Shown in pieces: positions 1 to 7,577 of a stretch of DNA of 10,750 nt (the first letter of the stretch is position 1; every line of letters starts with the position of its first letter). A program made the position numbers and the translations under genes. This DNA is from SAR116 cluster bacterium (GTDB lineage Bacteria; Pseudomonadota; Alphaproteobacteria; Puniceispirillales; UBA1172), in the NCBI GenBank assembly GCA_002691725.1, contig NZIT01000025.1, forward strand, positions 1 to 10,750, read 5' to 3'. The notes under the pieces were generated by a model, which was given only the letters and a program-made list of their open reading frames with translations, searched no databases and was not told the DNA's origin.

Positions 1-1212
1 GAAAAACGCAACCTCTTTCACAGCTGGACGGTTCTGATGGCGATCCTGGCCTTTGGCCTGAGCTTAATCGGCACCTTCATTGTCCGGTCAGGCTTGCTAA
101 CCTCTGTCCATGCCTTCACCAATGACCCGACACGGGGGCTGGTGATATTGGTTATTATTTTGGTGGCTGTTGGGGTGCCATTGCTGTTATTTGGCTGGCG
201 CGCGGGTACGCTTGCCCGTGATAATAATAGTGATAAGGATACAGACCCCCCTGCCCTGATTAGCCGTGAGACAGCGCTTCAAGCCAATAATCTGCTGCTT
301 GTTGTCACCTCGGCGACGGTATTAGTGGGAACACTTTATCCGCTTATTATTGAGGCGATTAATGGCGCAAGAATATCGGTTGGCCCGCCTTTCTTTGAGG
401 CAACGGTGGGGCCTTTACTTGGCTTGATGTTAATATTTATGCCGGTAGCGCCATTGCTGGCTTGGAAAAAGGCGCAGGCTAAATCCATCACGCCATATCT
501 CTGGCCAATGCTTATCGTGACCTCGGCTATTATGGTGGTGATGATGGTCATGCTTAATGGCATCAGCATTTTTGCTATTGCAACTTTAGGGCTTGGCGTC
601 TGGGTGATTAGCGGAGTTGTTGCTGATATCGCGGCGATAATGGGTGGTCGCCGGATGACGATCAGGTCTGGATTTCAGCGATTAATTGGCGCGCCATTGC
701 CGCGAATTGGCATGAATATGGCGCATATTGGTGTTGCCATTTTTACCATCGGTGTCGCGGGGGTGAGCTTCTTTGACAGCGAAACCATTACCCGTATGCA
801 GATAAATGACAGCATTGAAAGCGGCAATAAAATCTTTACCCTTAGCCAGGTTGCACCCATCGAAGGCCCGAACTATACAGCCATGGCCGCCATGGTTATG
901 ATGACGGATGATCGCGGCAGAGAGGTTGCGTTAACCAGCGAGATCAGGCGTTTCCCTGTTGCCCGAAGCCAAACAACTGAGGCGGCCATAAAGACTGGAT
1001 TTTGGGGTGATACTTATGTTGTATATGGCGGCGGGACGCGCGCCGATGGCTTTGTTATCCGAATTTATCAAAAACCGTTAATACCGTGGATATGGGGCGG
1101 CGCCGGATTAATGATGCTCGGTGGCTTTCTTGCGATGGGGTCGCGGCGATCAAAACCGGCTGTATTAGTGAGTACATCTGTCGCTGAAAGCCATAAGGAT
1201 AGCATTGCATGA
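1..1212 (+). CDS. ccmF: Cytochrome c haem lyase subunit CcmF (C-terminal part)
   Basis: The reading frame is open from base 1, so this is the last 403 residues of a gene that begins outside the window. CcmF is the large inner-membrane protein that, with CcmH, attaches haem delivered by CcmE to apocytochrome c (System I). The visible part begins just after where the family's tryptophan-rich WWD haem-handling segment should lie. It contains the conserved GTFIVRSG-LTSVHAF stretch, whose His at residue 37 of the fragment matches a periplasmic haem-ligand His of the family. A second conserved His lies in MNMAHIGVA (about residue 242) and matches a transmembrane haem-b ligand. Several hydrophobic helices are visible, followed by a periplasmic domain (about residues 255-350) and a last helix near PWIWGGAGLMMLGG. 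The stop overlaps the next start as ATGA. Family identity is clear; the individual His roles come from knowledge of E. coli CcmF. Confidence 0.95.
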   Translation, partial: EKRNLFHSWTVLMAILAFGLSLIGTFIVRSGLLTSVHAFTNDPTRGLVILVIILVAVGVPLLLFGWRAGTLARDNNSDKDTDPPALISRETALQANNLLLVVTSATVLVGTLYPLIIEAINGARISVGPPFFEATVGPLLGLMLIFMPVAPLLAWKKAQAKSITPYLWPMLIVTSAIMVVMMVMLNGISIFAIATLGLGVWVISGVVADIAAIMGGRRMTIRSGFQRLIGAPLPRIGMNMAHIGVAIFTIGVAGVSFFDSETITRMQINDSIESGNKIFTLSQVAPIEGPNYTAMAAMVMMTDDRGREVALTSEIRRFPVARSQTTEAAIKTGFWGDTYVVYGGGTRADGFVIRIYQKPLIPWIWGGAGLMMLGGFLAMGSRRSKPAVLVSTSVAESHKDSIA

Positions 1213-1769
1213 AGCCGAGTAAACTGCCCTTCTTTCTGCCGGTTATTGTCTTTCTGCTATTTGTTGCGGTGGCTTTTTGGGGGCTATACGCGATTACCAC
1301 AGGCCAGCGCAATGTCAGCGATATCGGCTTTTCCATGCAAGGCCAGAAAATCGCGGATATCGCTTTGCCAGAGCTGAAAACCGCATCAGAAGCACCCGAA
1401 TATCTTGATCTTGCGGCGTGGAAAGGCAAAGCCTATGCGATTAATGTCTGGGCATCATGGTGCCCGCCTTGCCGTGCCGAAGCGCCTGCCATTCATCAAT
1501 TATCACAATCGCTGCCTGTGTTGGGGATAAATCAACGTGATAAATATGATGACGCGATCGGATTTCTTAATCAATTTGGCAATCCCTATGAGCAGATTGG
1601 TATTGACCGCGATGGTAAAGCCAGCATCACCATAGGCGTTCAGGCATTGCCAGAGACGCTGATTGTCGCCCCTGATGGGCGCGTTATCTTGCATCATAGA
1701 GGGCCTGTCTTTGCTAATGAAATGAGAGGCTCCATTCGTGCGGCGCTGACTGAATTGGGGATTGAGTAA
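1209..1769 (+). CDS. ccmG: Periplasmic thiol:disulfide interchange protein CcmG/DsbE
   Basis: This is a membrane-anchored thioredoxin-like protein of 186 residues, the usual size for CcmG. It reduces the haem-binding cysteines of apocytochrome c, or the CcmH disulfide, in the periplasm using electrons from CcdA/DsbD. An uncleaved N-terminal anchor spans about residues 8-29. The thioredoxin fold follows, with the active site WCPPC at residues 84-88 inside NVWASWCPPCRAE, and the cis-proline loop ALPET with Pro148. The GINQRD and VLHHRGP stretches are also typical of the family. The start ATG overlaps the ccmF stop (ATGA) and the stop overlaps the ccmH start (TAATG), so translation is probably coupled. 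Its place between ccmF and ccmH separates it from general thioredoxins such as TlpA. Confidence 0.95.
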   Translation: MKPSKLPFFLPVIVFLLFVAVAFWGLYAITTGQRNVSDIGFSMQGQKIADIALPELKTASEAPEYLDLAAWKGKAYAINVWASWCPPCRAEAPAIHQLSQSLPVLGINQRDKYDDAIGFLNQFGNPYEQIGIDRDGKASITIGVQALPETLIVAPDGRVILHHRGPVFANEMRGSIRAALTELGIE

Positions 1770-2263
1770 TGTCGCGGCGGCACTCCGGGATTTACATGTC
1801 TGCTAATGCTTGGCTCTTTATGGCTATATGTATAGCTATATTTAGTGTTGGGCTGACGACATTGATCACATATCCAAGCCCTCCGGCACAAGCGATTATG
1901 CCTGAAGAACAGATGGCAAATCCTGTTGATGAGGCGCGTGCCCGTGCGCTGGCCGCTGAATTGCGCTGTCTGGTTTGCCAGAATCAAACCGTTGATGATA
2001 GCGATGCTGATTTTGCAATTACCATCCGCAGCATTATTCGTGATCAGATTTCTACCGGGCAAAGTGATCAAGATATCCTTACCTATCTGCGTCAGCGTTA
2101 TGGTGATTACATTCTGTTTAACCCGCCGCTTAATCACATGACCGTGATGCTATGGCTAGCCCCTATCATATTGCTGATTGGCGGTGTTATTGTGATCGTC
2201 ATGACACGCCAGAAAGCTCTCCATAAAGCTCCCCATAAAAATCAAGATAAGGATCAGTTATAA
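1769..2263 (+). CDS. ccmH: Cytochrome c-type biogenesis protein CcmH (thioredox subunit)
   Basis: This 164-residue protein is the short CcmH form (also called CcmL or Ccl2), corresponding to the N-terminal half of E. coli CcmH. It binds and reduces the CXXCH haem-binding site of apocytochrome c next to CcmF. The signature LRCLVCQNQ is present, with the redox pair Cys67 and Cys70. It is followed by the helical region ADFAITIRSIIRD and the YGDYILFNPP motif that ends the periplasmic domain. A hydrophobic segment at about residues 14-34 is a signal or anchor, and a second at about 125-145 is the C-terminal membrane helix. The start overlaps the ccmG stop by one base. An in-frame Met at residue 10 (position 1796) is a possible alternative start, because the first nine residues are polar and lie outside the conserved region. 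Confidence 0.94.
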   Translation: MSRRHSGIYMSANAWLFMAICIAIFSVGLTTLITYPSPPAQAIMPEEQMANPVDEARARALAAELRCLVCQNQTVDDSDADFAITIRSIIRDQISTGQSDQDILTYLRQRYGDYILFNPPLNHMTVMLWLAPIILLIGGVIVIVMTRQKALHKAPHKNQDKDQL

Positions 2264-3069
2264 TGGTCACAACAAGCGCCAGTTTCTGGACAAGCCTGAT
2301 CATTATGGCGGCGATGGTGGGCGGCGTGATGGCTGTTCTGATGCGAGCATCTGGTCAATCAGAGGGCGGCAATACCAATACTAATACCAATAGCGGGGCT
2401 AGAGCTGGGGCTGGGGCTAGCTCATGGGTTATTCTGATCGCCCTATTGGTAAGCGCTGGCATTTACGGCATGCTTGGCAAGCCTGATATGGGAGATGCGC
2501 CATTACATATGCGGGCTGATGCTCTCCAGAAAAAGGCCGCGATTGAGGCTATGGAACAAGAGCTTGCTAATCGTAACCTGGCCGCCGCCAAACAACAGCT
2601 TGATGAAAATCCTGATGATATCGTCGCCATGCTGATGCTAGCCGAAGCCGCCGCCACCGCCGGACAATATGAAACTGAGATTGCGGCACTAGAACGGGCG
2701 TTTGATCAATCAGGGCATCCGACCATCCGGTCTATGCTGGCAGAGGCGTTGACGAGACAAGCTGATGGGATTGTCACCGAACAAGCTGCTGAATTATTGC
2801 TGCAATCGCTCACCGAAAATTTGGATGATTGGCGCGCCGCCTATCTTTACGGCCTCTACCTAAGCCAGAATGGCAAGGATGCTAAGGCTACTCTGATCTG
2901 GCAAGATTTAGGACGGCGAGCAAGCCGGGAGGACGATGGCACAAGAATGCTTGAATTAGTCAATAATCAGCTTCGTGATCTGGCGGCAAGAACTGGCCAA
3001 CCCGAAGCTGATCTGATCATTGCGCCAATGACAGATAACACCGATAACACCGCATCAGACCCGCAATAA
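2263..3069 (+). CDS. ccmI: Cytochrome c maturation TPR protein CcmI
   Basis: This 268-residue protein corresponds to CcmI, the apocytochrome c chaperone that is fused to CcmH in enterobacteria. Two N-terminal membrane helices (about residues 8-27 and 54-70) flank a short cytoplasmic loop. A family-typical G-KPDMGDAPL stretch follows. The rest is helical and TPR-like, with repeats around ENPDDIVAMLMLAEAAATAGQ and ENLDDWRAAYLYGLYLSQNG. This domain would hold the C-terminal part of apocytochrome c in the periplasm. The start overlaps the ccmH stop (TAATG). The loop between the helices is a low-complexity NTNTNTNSGARAGAGAS run encoded by short nucleotide repeats, and the C-terminus repeats the DNTDNT motif. 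Overall sequence is poorly conserved in this family, so the call leans partly on position at the end of the ccm operon. Confidence 0.87.
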   Translation: MVTTSASFWTSLIIMAAMVGGVMAVLMRASGQSEGGNTNTNTNSGARAGAGASSWVILIALLVSAGIYGMLGKPDMGDAPLHMRADALQKKAAIEAMEQELANRNLAAAKQQLDENPDDIVAMLMLAEAAATAGQYETEIAALERAFDQSGHPTIRSMLAEALTRQADGIVTEQAAELLLQSLTENLDDWRAAYLYGLYLSQNGKDAKATLIWQDLGRRASREDDGTRMLELVNNQLRDLAARTGQPEADLIIAPMTDNTDNTASDPQ

Positions 3070-3110
3070 TATTAGTGATTACCCTTAAATAATTTGCGAG
3101 GCCGAAATAA

Positions 3111-5138
3111 TTAGCGCGGCCGCCGCCGCCGTCCGGTGCGCTCACCTGACCCGTCATTATCATTTGCCCCCATGCTGCGTTCAGGCAATGTTACCGCAGC
3201 CGATAATTTCGTGTAAGGATCAGTTTTATGGGGAATAGCCATGGCTTTAACAAAATGATCCTGAAAAGCTGGCTCAACGGCGGTTTCAATTTTTTCAATA
3301 TTGCGGACAATTTCCTCAACCTGTCGGCGCTGGGTTTTATTCAATAAGCAAATGCGGGCGCCCGTGCCAGCGGAATTGCCTGCTGAGCGAACATGATCAA
3401 GCTCACAATCAGGGATCATGCCTAGAACCATGGCGTATTTTGGCTCAATATGTGTGCCAAATGCACCTGCCAAGACAACATCATCGACATGATCAATATT
3501 CAGCTTATCCATGAGCAAACGGAAGCCTGCATAAAGCGCGGCTTTAGCTAGCTGGATCGCGCGAATATCATTCTGGGTAACGGTCACAGTGTCTGACACA
3601 CGATAACTAAACGTCCGACCATCCTCAATAATCCGGGGCGATATAGCGGCTTTTGTGCCATCAATAACGCCGTCTTCGGTAATAATTCCAGCCAGATACA
3701 TCTCAGACAGAATCTCAATAATACCTGACCCGCAAATGCCCGTTATTCCCGTTTGAGCAATGGCGTCTTCAAAGCCGTCTTCATCAGACCATAACTCAAC
3801 CCCGATAACGCGAAAGCGCGGCTCCAGCGTTTCTGGATTAATCCTGATGCGTTCAATAGCGCCGGGGGCGGCGCGTTGGCCACTGCTGATCTGAGCCCCC
3901 TCAAAGGCTGGCCCTGTCGGCGAAGAGGCGGCAAGCAAGCGATCCTTACTGCCGCAAATAATTTCTGCATTCGTGCCGACATCCACCACCAAGGTCATGC
4001 CATCACCCTGATCAGGACGTTCCGCCAATGCCACCGCCGCCGCATCCGCACCAACATGCCCCGCAATACAAGGCAAGACATAAACTCTAGCCCCAGCATG
4101 AACATCCAGATCAAGCTCACTTGCCAATGTCTCAAAGGCTTCATCCATGGATAAAGCGAATGGCGCACCACCAAGCTCAATAGGGTCTATGCCCAGCACC
4201 AGATGATGCATGACCGGATTGCCCACCAAAACCAGCTCAATAATATCATCAGTGGTAATATCCGCCTGCTCTGCTGCGCCTGATAAAAGCTGCTGCAAGC
4301 CTTCACGAACAGACGCTGTCATTTCCGCGGCACCACCTTCGTTCATAAAACCATAAGACACACGGCTCATTAAATCTTCACCAAAGCGTATCTGCGGGTT
4401 CATCGCCCCTGATGAGGCTAACACCTCACCGCTATTCATATCACAGAGATGCGCCGACATAGTTGTCGAGCCGATATCAATCGCCGCGCCAACAATACGG
4501 TCCTTAAGCCCCGGCCAGATACCAACAATACGCTGACCATCACGCAAGGCAACGGTGACTTCCCATTTACCTTTGCGTAACACCGGCTGTAAGGATTGCA
4601 GAACATGCAAATCTGCGGATATATCGCCTGACACACGATCTGGCCATTGCTCTTGCAATGCCTCGGCAACGCGGCGTAAATCCCCCGATGGCTCATGCAT
4701 ATCTGGCTCACGCACGGTGATAAAACATAGCCGCGTTACGGCATCAACCTCAATTGCCCGCGTATCCGCTTCTTTGCGCACAACCTGAGCATGAACCTGT
4801 GAGCTGGCAGGAACGTCAATCACCGCATCATTGAGCAAAATAGACTGGCAAGATAATCGCCGACCTTGATCCAGGCCACGCTTCTCTGCGTATCTATCCT
4901 CAACCTTTGAGCGTTCGGATACTGATACCGAGGATGATTTGATCCCGTGTTTGGCGAAATCGCCTTCACCGACAATGATCTGACAGCGCCCACACATAGC
5001 TCTGCCGCCACACACCGAATCAATATCAACGCCAAGGCTTCTTGCCGCTTGCAGAACGGTTGTTCCTGCCGCAACCTGACCTTGACGGCCTGACGGGGTG
5101 AATACGATCTTTACCTGTTTATCATCATGTTCTGGCAT
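3111..5138 (-). CDS. RACo/RamA-type corrinoid reductive activator (2Fe-2S ferredoxin plus ASKHA ATPase, DUF4445)
   Basis: A protein of 675 residues that likely rescues cobalamin oxidised to cob(II)alamin, using ATP binding and an iron-sulfur cluster to return it to cob(I)alamin. The N-terminal 100 residues are a plant-type 2Fe-2S ferredoxin domain with ligands Cys43, Cys49, Cys52 and Cys97. A linker domain leads to an ASKHA (actin/Hsp70-like) ATPase that begins at GAAIDIGSTT (about 218-226). Conserved blocks follow: VGNPVMHH (305-312), VVDVGTNAEI (384-393), GPAFEGAQISSG (409-420), ICGSGIIEILSEMYLAG, and LAGAFGTHI with GNSAGTGA (556-594). The C-terminus is an arginine-rich tail, GERTGRRRRPR. 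It is the last gene of the corrinoid cluster, 49 bases after the methyltransferase, and converges on ccmI with only 41 bases between stops. No clear Shine-Dalgarno precedes the ATG. The fold is certain; the partner corrinoid is inferred from the neighbours. Confidence 0.9.
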   Translation of the reverse strand: MPEHDDKQVKIVFTPSGRQGQVAAGTTVLQAARSLGVDIDSVCGGRAMCGRCQIIVGEGDFAKHGIKSSSVSVSERSKVEDRYAEKRGLDQGRRLSCQSILLNDAVIDVPASSQVHAQVVRKEADTRAIEVDAVTRLCFITVREPDMHEPSGDLRRVAEALQEQWPDRVSGDISADLHVLQSLQPVLRKGKWEVTVALRDGQRIVGIWPGLKDRIVGAAIDIGSTTMSAHLCDMNSGEVLASSGAMNPQIRFGEDLMSRVSYGFMNEGGAAEMTASVREGLQQLLSGAAEQADITTDDIIELVLVGNPVMHHLVLGIDPIELGGAPFALSMDEAFETLASELDLDVHAGARVYVLPCIAGHVGADAAAVALAERPDQGDGMTLVVDVGTNAEIICGSKDRLLAASSPTGPAFEGAQISSGQRAAPGAIERIRINPETLEPRFRVIGVELWSDEDGFEDAIAQTGITGICGSGIIEILSEMYLAGIITEDGVIDGTKAAISPRIIEDGRTFSYRVSDTVTVTQNDIRAIQLAKAALYAGFRLLMDKLNIDHVDDVVLAGAFGTHIEPKYAMVLGMIPDCELDHVRSAGNSAGTGARICLLNKTQRRQVEEIVRNIEKIETAVEPAFQDHFVKAMAIPHKTDPYTKLSAAVTLPERSMGANDNDGSGERTGRRRRPR

Positions 5139-5143
5139 AAGGT

Positions 5144-5149
5144 ATTATA
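5144..5149 (-). promoter_or_regulatory. Candidate -10 element placed for a leaderless activator transcript
   Basis: On the minus strand a perfect TATAAT ends five bases before the ATG of the activator gene, which has no Shine-Dalgarno. A transcript from this -10 would begin at or next to the start codon. I see no good -35 hexamer 17 bases upstream, and the spacer is AT-rich with overlapping inverted repeats (TAAAAG/CTTTTA and ATTATAA/TTATAAT), so a chance match is possible. Confidence 0.3.
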
Positions 5150-5187
5150 ACTCGTAAAAGATAAATAATGCTTTTATAATTTTGTCT

Positions 5188-6093
5188 TTAGGCGCGGCGA
5201 CGGCGGCGTTCACGGTCACCACGCGCACCCCGACCTTCACCTTCTGGTGCTGGCTCACGATATTTTTTGATCCAGCGCCGACATTCAGGATCAGTCCCCA
5301 TCATCACATCAGCGCCCATGATACCTGCCATTTCTTCGGCATGCAGTGGGTTCATAATCGCCGAGGTCATGCCAGCGCCAACAGCCATCGCCAGAAACGC
5401 CGCATTCATGCCATGACGGTTAGGCAGACCAAATGAAATATTTGATGCGCCACAAGTCGTATTCACCTTTAGCTCATCACGCAAACGGCGAATTAATTCA
5501 AGCGCCGAACGACCAGCCAGATTGATAGCCCCAACAGGCATGATCAATGGATCAACCACAACATCTTCTCTTGGGATGCCAAAATCTTCAGCCCGCTCAA
5601 CAATCTTTTTGGCAACCTCATAACGCACATTAGGGTCTTCGGAAATGCCGGTTTCATCATTGGATATCGCCACAACCGCGGCGCCATATTTCTTGACCAA
5701 AGGCAAGACAACTTCGAGGCGTTCTTCTTCGCCAGTGACAGAATTAACCAGCGCCTTGCCCTTATAGACGGATAACCCATTTTCAAGCGCCTCAACGATT
5801 GAGCTATCAATGGCGAGCGGAACATCAACATTATCTTGAACAAGCTCAATACATTCAGCCAGAATTTTTGGCTCATCAACCATTGGGATACCTGCATTGA
5901 CATCAAGCATTGTTGCCCCGGCCTCAACCTGTGCCAGCGCATCCGACAGCACCCGCGAGTAATCCCCTTCCGCCATTTCAGCGGCCAGTAACTTACGGCC
6001 AGTCGGATTAATCCGCTCACCAATAATGCAAAATGGCTTTTCAAAACCAATTTCTATTTCTTTTTTATGTGATGATACGCGAGTGATAGTCAT
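5188..6093 (-). CDS. Methyltetrahydrofolate:corrinoid methyltransferase (pterin-binding, MetH-domain-like)
   Basis: A stand-alone pterin-binding TIM-barrel protein of 301 residues. It is homologous to the methyl-THF domain of MetH and to the AcsE/MtgA class, and would move a methyl group between methyl-THF and the cobalt of the neighbouring corrinoid protein. Conserved blocks: IIGERINPTGR (23-33), MLDVNAGIP (62-70), AIDSS (94-98), LVNSVTGEEER (115-125), VDPLIMPVG (180-188) and CGASNISFGLPNRHGMN (214-230), with IMNP at 246-249. The Asp and Asn residues in these blocks form the pterin site in the family. The C-terminus ends in GEGRGARGDRERRRRRA, an arginine-rich tail beyond the barrel. A good ribosome site (GAGGAG, about six bases upstream) supports this start. 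It lies 52 bases after the reductase gene that supplies methyl-THF. The direction of methyl flow is not fixed by sequence. Confidence 0.92.
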   Translation of the reverse strand: MTITRVSSHKKEIEIGFEKPFCIIGERINPTGRKLLAAEMAEGDYSRVLSDALAQVEAGATMLDVNAGIPMVDEPKILAECIELVQDNVDVPLAIDSSIVEALENGLSVYKGKALVNSVTGEEERLEVVLPLVKKYGAAVVAISNDETGISEDPNVRYEVAKKIVERAEDFGIPREDVVVDPLIMPVGAINLAGRSALELIRRLRDELKVNTTCGASNISFGLPNRHGMNAAFLAMAVGAGMTSAIMNPLHAEEMAGIMGADVMMGTDPECRRWIKKYREPAPEGEGRGARGDRERRRRRA

Positions 6094-6145
6094 GGTAATC
6101 TCCTCATCATGATAGGGCTATATAACTGGCTGTTATGTAATTAAT

Positions 6146-7063
6146 TTATGATGCCTTGCTGGCGGCTTGCTCAATCACCTGAAAGCCACCTTTAGGTAAA
6201 AGCTTGACTTGGCCTGATGCCACCTGGCTTGCCCATACGGCTGTTTTGGCAACACCGCCAAATGGATAATAGTGAAAATGGTTAAGCTTTGTGTCTGGGT
6301 CATTTGCCATCGCTTCGGCCAAGCCTGCGATCAGAAGATGCGGCGATTGCACCGTCAACAGCTTTGTCACATTGCGTGCTTGTTTAGCGATAAAGCGCAT
6401 AGATGGGCCAATGCCAGAAATTTGAGCAAATCGGAACAATGTCTTGATTGTTGCCGGCCCCGGAATACCAATGCGGATAGGCAAGGTATTACCATCAGCA
6501 CGGATGCGTTTCTCCCACGCAATAACCGCATCAGCATCAAAGCAGAATTGGGTTTCAATATAAAGATCAAGACCTTCTTTCCTGGCATATTCATTTTTCC
6601 ATGCCAAGGCATCAGCCAGCAGATTGTCTTTAATATCCGGGCTGCCTTCGGGATGACCTGAAACCCCGATTTTCCGAATACCTGCTGATTGCAGGATACC
6701 TGTTTTCAAAACTTCCATAGAGGACGCAAACTCCCCAACAGGTTGGGTTACCCCGCCGCCAATGACCAGCACCTCATCAATATTGGCGCGTGATGTCATA
6801 TCTGCCACCAATTCTGCTAATTGGTCTTTTGATTTTAATGACCGCGCGGCGATATGAGGGACAGGGACTAAACCAGAATCGCGCAAGCGTTTAGCAACAT
6901 CAATCGTATCAACCGGATTAGTGCCGGGAAGGAAGGTGACGTTAACCGTTGTGCCTTCAGCTAGAATGCTGGAAAAATCTTCTATTTTAGCAGCTCCGGG
7001 TGGCGTCACTTCTATCGACCAATTGGCACCAGCCTTGGCAATCATATCTATCGTATCGGTCAT
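6146..7063 (-). CDS. Methylenetetrahydrofolate reductase, divergent MetF-like
   Basis: A protein of 305 residues, the size of bacterial MetF, that would reduce methylene-THF to methyl-THF with FAD. The N-terminal WSIEVTPPG carries the conserved acidic residue (Glu18) equivalent to the SFEFFPP motif. Further family features are PVPHIAARS (67-75), KIGVSGHPEGSPD (131-143), ETQFCFDAD (170-178) and IRIGIPGPA (196-204). The block that reads ALRGD in E. coli MetF reads LVIGGGV here (99-105), so the expected catalytic Asp appears to be Gly. The C-terminal HFHYYPFGG is typical of the version found with corrinoid genes. A GAGGGG ribosome site precedes the ATG. Its place just before the methyltransferase fits delivery of methyl-THF to the corrinoid system, or oxidation of methyl-THF if the pathway runs backwards. 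Confidence 0.88.
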   Translation of the reverse strand: MTDTIDMIAKAGANWSIEVTPPGAAKIEDFSSILAEGTTVNVTFLPGTNPVDTIDVAKRLRDSGLVPVPHIAARSLKSKDQLAELVADMTSRANIDEVLVIGGGVTQPVGEFASSMEVLKTGILQSAGIRKIGVSGHPEGSPDIKDNLLADALAWKNEYARKEGLDLYIETQFCFDADAVIAWEKRIRADGNTLPIRIGIPGPATIKTLFRFAQISGIGPSMRFIAKQARNVTKLLTVQSPHLLIAGLAEAMANDPDTKLNHFHYYPFGGVAKTAVWASQVASGQVKLLPKGGFQVIEQAASKAS

Positions 7064-7094
7064 ACTTTTCGTCCCCTCAAACTAAAAGACTAAT

Positions 7095-7100
7095 TTTATA
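7095..7100 (-). promoter_or_regulatory. Candidate -10 element for the reductase gene
   Basis: The minus-strand hexamer TATAAA lies about 31 bases upstream of the reductase ATG. It would give a short leader that still includes the GAGGGG ribosome site. No convincing -35 hexamer is visible at the usual spacing. Confidence 0.25.
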
Positions 7101-7169
7101 ACTAGCATTAATGTGGATTTATTCGACTCATTGGCCAGATGACGGCAATCTGTCTCTTATTTACGACAA

Positions 7170-7186
7170 GACCTCATAACAAGGTC
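7170..7186. promoter_or_regulatory. Inverted repeat in the reductase upstream region
   Basis: GACCT and AGGTC are perfect 5-base arms around a 7-base spacer, about 107-123 bases upstream of the reductase ATG. It could be an operator or a leader hairpin. It has no adjoining T-run, so it is not a terminator. The arms are short enough to occur by chance. Confidence 0.25.
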
Positions 7187-7199
7187 ACATTTATTTAAT

Positions 7200-7227
7200 A
7201 TTAAAAAAATTTTAAAAGATATCTGGT
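7200..7227 (-). promoter_or_regulatory. Shared upstream motif, reductase copy
   Basis: On the minus strand ACCAGATATCT is followed by AATTTTTTTAAT after five bases. The same two blocks occur upstream of the corrinoid gene at 8324-8355, with 10 of 11 and 12 of 12 bases identical and a nine-base gap. The first block contains the palindrome AGATATCT. Both copies sit in the two longest spacers of the cluster, so a common regulator site is plausible. The T-rich block may simply be an AT-rich tract. Confidence 0.35.
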
Positions 7228-7231
7228 AATG

Positions 7232-7251
7232 AAAAAACCCATTATGGTTTT
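7232..7251 (-). terminator. Weak intrinsic terminator after the small protein gene
   Basis: Eight bases past the stop at 7260 the minus strand reads AAAACC, a 6-base loop, then GGTTTT continuing into a run of six T. The stem has only two G-C pairs, so it would be weak and probably allow partial read-through into the reductase gene. Confidence 0.35.
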
Positions 7252-7259
7252 CGAGGAAA

Positions 7260-7571
7260 TTATTTTTCTGAGCCGCCAGCAGCAACCAGTTTAGCCACCC
7301 GCTCTTGTGGATAGTCTTCTTCTAGCTGTGTTGCCATGGTTTTTGCTTCTGCATCTAAATCATCACCACATGGCACGGGGTCGGATTTTCGCCATTCTGC
7401 CAGATAATCATCGGTGCTATCAGCGCCATCGCGCATAGCGGCGGCGTCAATAGCAATAGCGAAGCGTTGCGGCAGCTCAATTTTAGCTTGTTGCCGCTTG
7501 CGACCGCGACCTTCCTCAGCAACAACCTGTGCCGGGATATCACGCCAATATATAATGGTTAAACTTGCCAC
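7260..7571 (-). CDS. Small virulence-factor-family protein (PF13769-like) of the corrinoid cluster
   Basis: A 103-residue soluble protein with no signal or membrane segment. The N-terminal ASLTIIYWRDIPAQVV, the basic stretch GRGRKRQQAKIEL, the PQRFAIAIDAAAMR block and DDYLAEWRKSDPV match a short alphaproteobacterial family usually labelled virulence factor. That label comes from a domain in staphylococcal CvfC and says little about function. From memory, members commonly sit beside split methionine synthase or corrinoid methyltransferase genes, as here. The start is GTG: the conserved YWRDIPAQ block is at residues 8-15 and the next Met is at residue 46, which would remove it. The gene begins six bases after the corrinoid gene with no separate Shine-Dalgarno, so coupled translation is likely. 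I assign no biochemical role. The family call is from memory of sequence pattern. Confidence 0.75.
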   Translation of the reverse strand: MASLTIIYWRDIPAQVVAEEGRGRKRQQAKIELPQRFAIAIDAAAMRDGADSTDDYLAEWRKSDPVPCGDDLDAEAKTMATQLEEDYPQERVAKLVAAGGSEK

Positions 7572-7577
7572 GAAAGG

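Noticed and set aside
1055..1429. 124-codon minus-strand open frame
   Set aside because: Antisense shadow across the ccmF/ccmG junction with no recognisable domain.
1694..2137. 147-codon minus-strand open frame
   Set aside because: It lies antisense to ccmG and ccmH, whose motifs are intact, and its translation has no family-like features.
3100..3121. GGCCG/CGGCC inverted repeat between the convergent ccmI and activator genes
   Set aside because: Five-base stem with a 12-base loop and no T-run on either strand; too weak to call a terminator.
5544..6050. 168-codon frame on the minus strand
   Set aside because: It overlaps the methyltransferase in another frame; the methyltransferase frame holds the conserved pterin motifs.
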